This document shows, piece after piece, positions 5,075 through 7,164 of a stretch of DNA of 7,164 bases. Where the stretch lies: contig JANOGU010000152.1 in the NCBI GenBank assembly GCA_031406135.1, positions 1 through 7,164 on the forward strand. The letters run 5' to 3'. Positions within the stretch are counted from its first letter, which is position 1, and every line of letters begins with the position of its first letter. The notes under the pieces were generated by a model, which searched no databases, had not been told where the DNA came from, and worked only from the letters and a program-made list of their open reading frames with translations. The translations under genes were made by a program, and so were the position numbers. Origin of the DNA: JANOGU01 sp031406135 (GTDB taxonomy: Bacteria > Pseudomonadota > Alphaproteobacteria > Rhodobacterales > Rhodobacteraceae).

Positions 5075-7030
5075 GTGGCTTCGTTGTTGGGGCTGACGGC
5101 CCGAATCTATCTGTGCATCGTGCTCGTGGTGTCTGCGGTCCCAGCCCTGGCCGCGCCCTTCGCTGCGCATGTGATGGACGCCCGCACCGGCGAGACGCTG
5201 TATTCCAAGAACGCCGACACCCGCCTGCACCCCGCTTCGCTGACCAAGATGCTCACGCTCTACATCGCCTTCGAGGCGATCGAGCGCGGCGAGATCACGC
5301 TCGACACCAGGATCACCATCTCCGCCCACGCGGCCAGCCAGCCGCCGTCGCGCCTCGGCCTCAAGGCCGGGCAGAAGGTGGCGTTGCGCTACCTGATCCG
5401 CGCCGCCGCGATCAAGTCGGCCAACGACGCCGCCACCGCCATCGCCGAGGGCATCTCCGGGTCCGAAGGGGCTTTCGCCAAGCGGATGAACCGCACCGCC
5501 AAGGCGATCGGGATGACCAACTCCACCTTCAAGAACGCCAATGGCCTCACCGTCGCCGGGCACCTCTCGACCGCCCGCGACATGTCCACCCTCGGACGCC
5601 GGCTGTTCTACGATTTTCCCCAGTATTACAACATCTTCTCCCGCCGCTCGGCGGATGCGAAGCTGGCCGAGGTGGCCAATACCAACCGCCGCTTCCTGGA
5701 CAGCTACGAGGGCGCCGACGGGATCAAGACCGGCTACACCGTGGCCGCCGGCTTCAACCTGACCGCCTCGGCCGAACGCGGCGGCAAGCGGATCATCGCC
5801 ACCGTCTTTGGCGGCACCTCCACCGCCAACCGCAATGCCCGCGTGGCAGAACTGCTCGACGCAGGCTTCGGCCAGGCGCCCCGGAACGCCCCGGAAGACC
5901 CGCCCGACGCGCTGGTCTACGCCGACGTCGGGGAGGAGCTGACGCCAGAGACCGGGATCGACGTCGAAACCGCCGACGGCGCCGGCAAGACCATCCGGCT
6001 GGTCACCACGCTCAAGGTGTCGCCCCGCCCGCGCTCGCGCCCGACGTCGGCGGATGTGGCTGTCGCCGTCGCCTCGGCAACGGCAGCCACCGCGGCGACG
6101 GTGCCCGAAGCGGCCACCGCCGACCCCGAGGCCACCGCCGCCGAGGCCGCGGTCCTGGCCATGGCCGACGGCATCGAGGGTGCCGTCGCCCAGGCCAACG
6201 AGCCGATTCCCTTCGCCATGGCGGACGGCTCGGGCGCCGCGGCCCCTGATCCCGCCGTGGCCGCCGCGGTCGCCGCCGCCACTGCCGCTGAGCCTGCGGC
6301 GCAAGGCCCCGCCGTCGTCTTCGCCGAAGCTGCCCCGGTGATGCGTCCGCTGGCGCGGCCCACGGCGGTCGCGGACGCCTCCGCCACAGCCGCAGCCATC
6401 GACATCGCGCTGGCCGCCGCCGCACCGGCTGCGGACGAACTGCCGGACACCGCGGCCGGGATCGCCGCCGCCGCCGATCTGGCCGTCGCCGAGGTGGTGC
6501 TGGCGGATGCAACGGCGGCAGACCCGATCCCCTTCCAGGTGATCGACGCGCCTGCGGCCGGCGACCCGGACGCTCTGCCCTTCGCGCTGGTTGATCCCGC
6601 CGACCTGCCCCTGGACGGCGCCGCGCTGGTGCAGGAGGCCGCGATGCTCGCCTTCATCGCCCCCGTACCGCGCCCCGCCGCGCCTGAACCCGAGGCGAAC
6701 ACCGAACTCGCCGTCCTTCGCCCCGCGCCCTCCCCCGAGGACGCGCCGCTCGACGCGGCCGAGCCCGAGGTCGTGACCCGCATTTCCACCTCCGGCGGGC
6801 GGCACTTCGGCATCTCGCTGGGGCAGTTCGATGCCCACGCCCCCGCGGAACGCATCCTGATGAAGACGATGCTGGCGGAGAACGCCACCTTGCGCGAGGG
6901 CCTGCGCAAGATCGTGCAGCGCAACGGCGAATACGACGCCACCGTCATGGGCCTCAGCGAGGACCAGGCCAACCTCGCCTGCCGCCGCCTGCGCGCCCGG
7001 GCGATGGAATGCGAGACGATCGGACCGTAA
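5075..7030 (+). CDS. D-alanyl-D-alanine carboxypeptidase (peptidase S11) with C-terminal SPOR domain
   Basis: This 651-aa exported serine D,D-carboxypeptidase trims the terminal D-Ala of peptidoglycan stem peptides in the periplasm. A signal peptide (1 to about 26, cleavage after ALA) precedes the catalytic domain (about 27-275), which has SLTK (Ser55 nucleophile, Lys58), SAN (115-117) and KTG (218-220). No PBP5-type C-terminal beta domain or amphipathic anchor is seen. Instead there is a roughly 290-residue Ala/Pro-rich linker (277-569), then an ~80-residue SPOR-like domain (about 573-651) with the pattern FGISLGQF ... EYDATVMGLSEDQANLACRRL and Cys636/Cys646. SPOR domains bind denuded glycan strands at the division septum, which suggests septal recruitment. 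Translation starts at GTG 5075, with AGGGA nine bases and GGA six bases upstream, and runs straight into the signal peptide. It is larger than typical PBP5/6 (about 400 aa) because of the linker. It appears to be monocistronic. Confidence 0.94.
   Translation: MASLLGLTARIYLCIVLVVSAVPALAAPFAAHVMDARTGETLYSKNADTRLHPASLTKMLTLYIAFEAIERGEITLDTRITISAHAASQPPSRLGLKAGQKVALRYLIRAAAIKSANDAATAIAEGISGSEGAFAKRMNRTAKAIGMTNSTFKNANGLTVAGHLSTARDMSTLGRRLFYDFPQYYNIFSRRSADAKLAEVANTNRRFLDSYEGADGIKTGYTVAAGFNLTASAERGGKRIIATVFGGTSTANRNARVAELLDAGFGQAPRNAPEDPPDALVYADVGEELTPETGIDVETADGAGKTIRLVTTLKVSPRPRSRPTSADVAVAVASATAATAATVPEAATADPEATAAEAAVLAMADGIEGAVAQANEPIPFAMADGSGAAAPDPAVAAAVAAATAAEPAAQGPAVVFAEAAPVMRPLARPTAVADASATAAAIDIALAAAAPAADELPDTAAGIAAAADLAVAEVVLADATAADPIPFQVIDAPAAGDPDALPFALVDPADLPLDGAALVQEAAMLAFIAPVPRPAAPEPEANTELAVLRPAPSPEDAPLDAAEPEVVTRISTSGGRHFGISLGQFDAHAPAERILMKTMLAENATLREGLRKIVQRNGEYDATVMGLSEDQANLACRRLRARAMECETIGP
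6026..6598 (+). repeat. Degenerate short repeats in the carboxypeptidase linker
   Basis: Two kinds of repeat are visible at protein level. A nine-residue unit [DE]-[PA]-[IL]-P-F-x-[MVL]-x-D occurs at residues 376-384 (EPIPFAMAD), 483-491 (DPIPFQVID) and 499-507 (DALPFALVD), that is bases 6200-6226, 6521-6547 and 6569-6595. A second unit, RPxxRPT followed by AD and later ASATAA, occurs from residue 318 (RPRSRPTSAD) and from residue 424 (RPLARPTAVAD). Between them lies low-complexity Ala/Val/Pro/Asp sequence. The pattern suggests growth by internal duplication. Confidence 0.5.
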
Positions 7031-7164
7031 GGCCGCCGACCGGACGCCCGATCACCTGTCACAAAGGCAAGGGGGTGTCGCGCCCAATCAGGAACAGGAA
7101 ACCCCGCGCCATTGAATCCAGACGGCAGAGACATGCTCTAAGTGTGAGCTTTCAGCAGGTTGTC
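7031..7164. other. Non-coding tail, no gene supported
   Basis: After the carboxypeptidase stop I see no convincing ORF, terminator or RNA. Bases become less GC-rich towards 7110-7164, which suggests the promoter region of a gene beyond the window. TTGAAT (7112-7117) could be a -35, but no good -10 sits at the right distance. A short imperfect inverted repeat, AGAG-ACATG-CTCT (7127-7139), is present and may be chance. Confidence 0.3.

Noticed and set aside
6060..6520. GCC-rich tandem pattern resembling a DNA repeat array
   Set aside because: No fixed repeat unit or spacer. It is the codon pattern of an Ala-rich linker, so neither a CRISPR array nor a satellite.
4997..6838. 613-codon open frame on the minus strand opposite the carboxypeptidase
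   Set aside because: Gly/Arg-rich shadow translation with no domain. The plus strand carries SxxK, SxN and KTG motifs.
7018..7053. GATCGG/CCGATC inverted repeat as a terminator after the carboxypeptidase
   Set aside because: Only a 6-bp stem with a 24-base loop and no T-run. It begins inside the coding sequence.
5917..7134. 405-codon minus-strand frame starting with a plausible ATG near 7134
   Set aside because: Its body is Ala/Ser low-complexity sequence opposite the carboxypeptidase linker, and no ribosome-binding site or motif supports it.

Overview
The window looks like a chromosomal housekeeping segment from a high-GC alphaproteobacterium, most likely Rhodobacterales (Rhodobacter/Paracoccus-like). 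This rests on the very GC-rich codon third positions, the ClpS sequence, a D-alanyl-D-alanine carboxypeptidase carrying a C-terminal SPOR domain, and recurring -10-like elements of the form CTAN-C-(C/G)-T. I see no insertion sequence, prophage, CRISPR array, tRNA, rRNA, toxin-antitoxin pair or integrase, and no compositional break that would suggest recent transfer.

Left part (1-1858): a gene running off the left edge contributes only its first four codons. Next, on the minus strand, is a 238-aa M48-type zinc metalloprotease lipoprotein. Divergent from it is a 78-aa conserved-looking small protein of unknown function, possibly made from a leaderless transcript. A DUF167/YggU-family protein (minus) converges on that gene with a 6-bp gap, and divergent from it is a 138-aa Cys-containing lipoprotein of unknown function (plus).

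Centre (1859-4031, minus strand): a probable three-gene operon reads leftward in the order clpS, an RsmC-like SAM-dependent methyltransferase, and an SDR-fold protein. The gaps are 19 and 30 bp. ClpS is the N-degron adaptor that hands substrates to ClpAP. The methyltransferase carries the NPPFH motif typical of guanine-N2 rRNA methylases. The SDR protein has an intact nucleotide-binding motif but Ser where the catalytic Lys of YxxxK should be, plus two other altered signature motifs. It is the most unusual protein in the window. The clpS-methyltransferase gap holds a perfect 16-bp GC palindrome.

Right part (4161-7164, plus strand): a HAD-superfamily hydrolase is divergent from clpS across a relatively AT-rich promoter region. 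A 200-bp intergenic region follows, with a strong stem-loop and a candidate promoter. Then comes a 651-aa serine D,D-carboxypeptidase: signal peptide, peptidase S11 domain, roughly 290-residue Ala/Pro-rich linker with short internal repeats, and SPOR domain. The last 134 bp hold no gene that I can support.

The genes do not form one pathway. They cover envelope maintenance (M48 protease, lipoprotein, carboxypeptidase), protein quality control (ClpS) and RNA/metabolite housekeeping. I found no convincing undescribed defence or mobile system. The points worth following up are the degenerate SDR, the repeat-built SPOR linker, the small unknown proteins and the intergenic hairpins.
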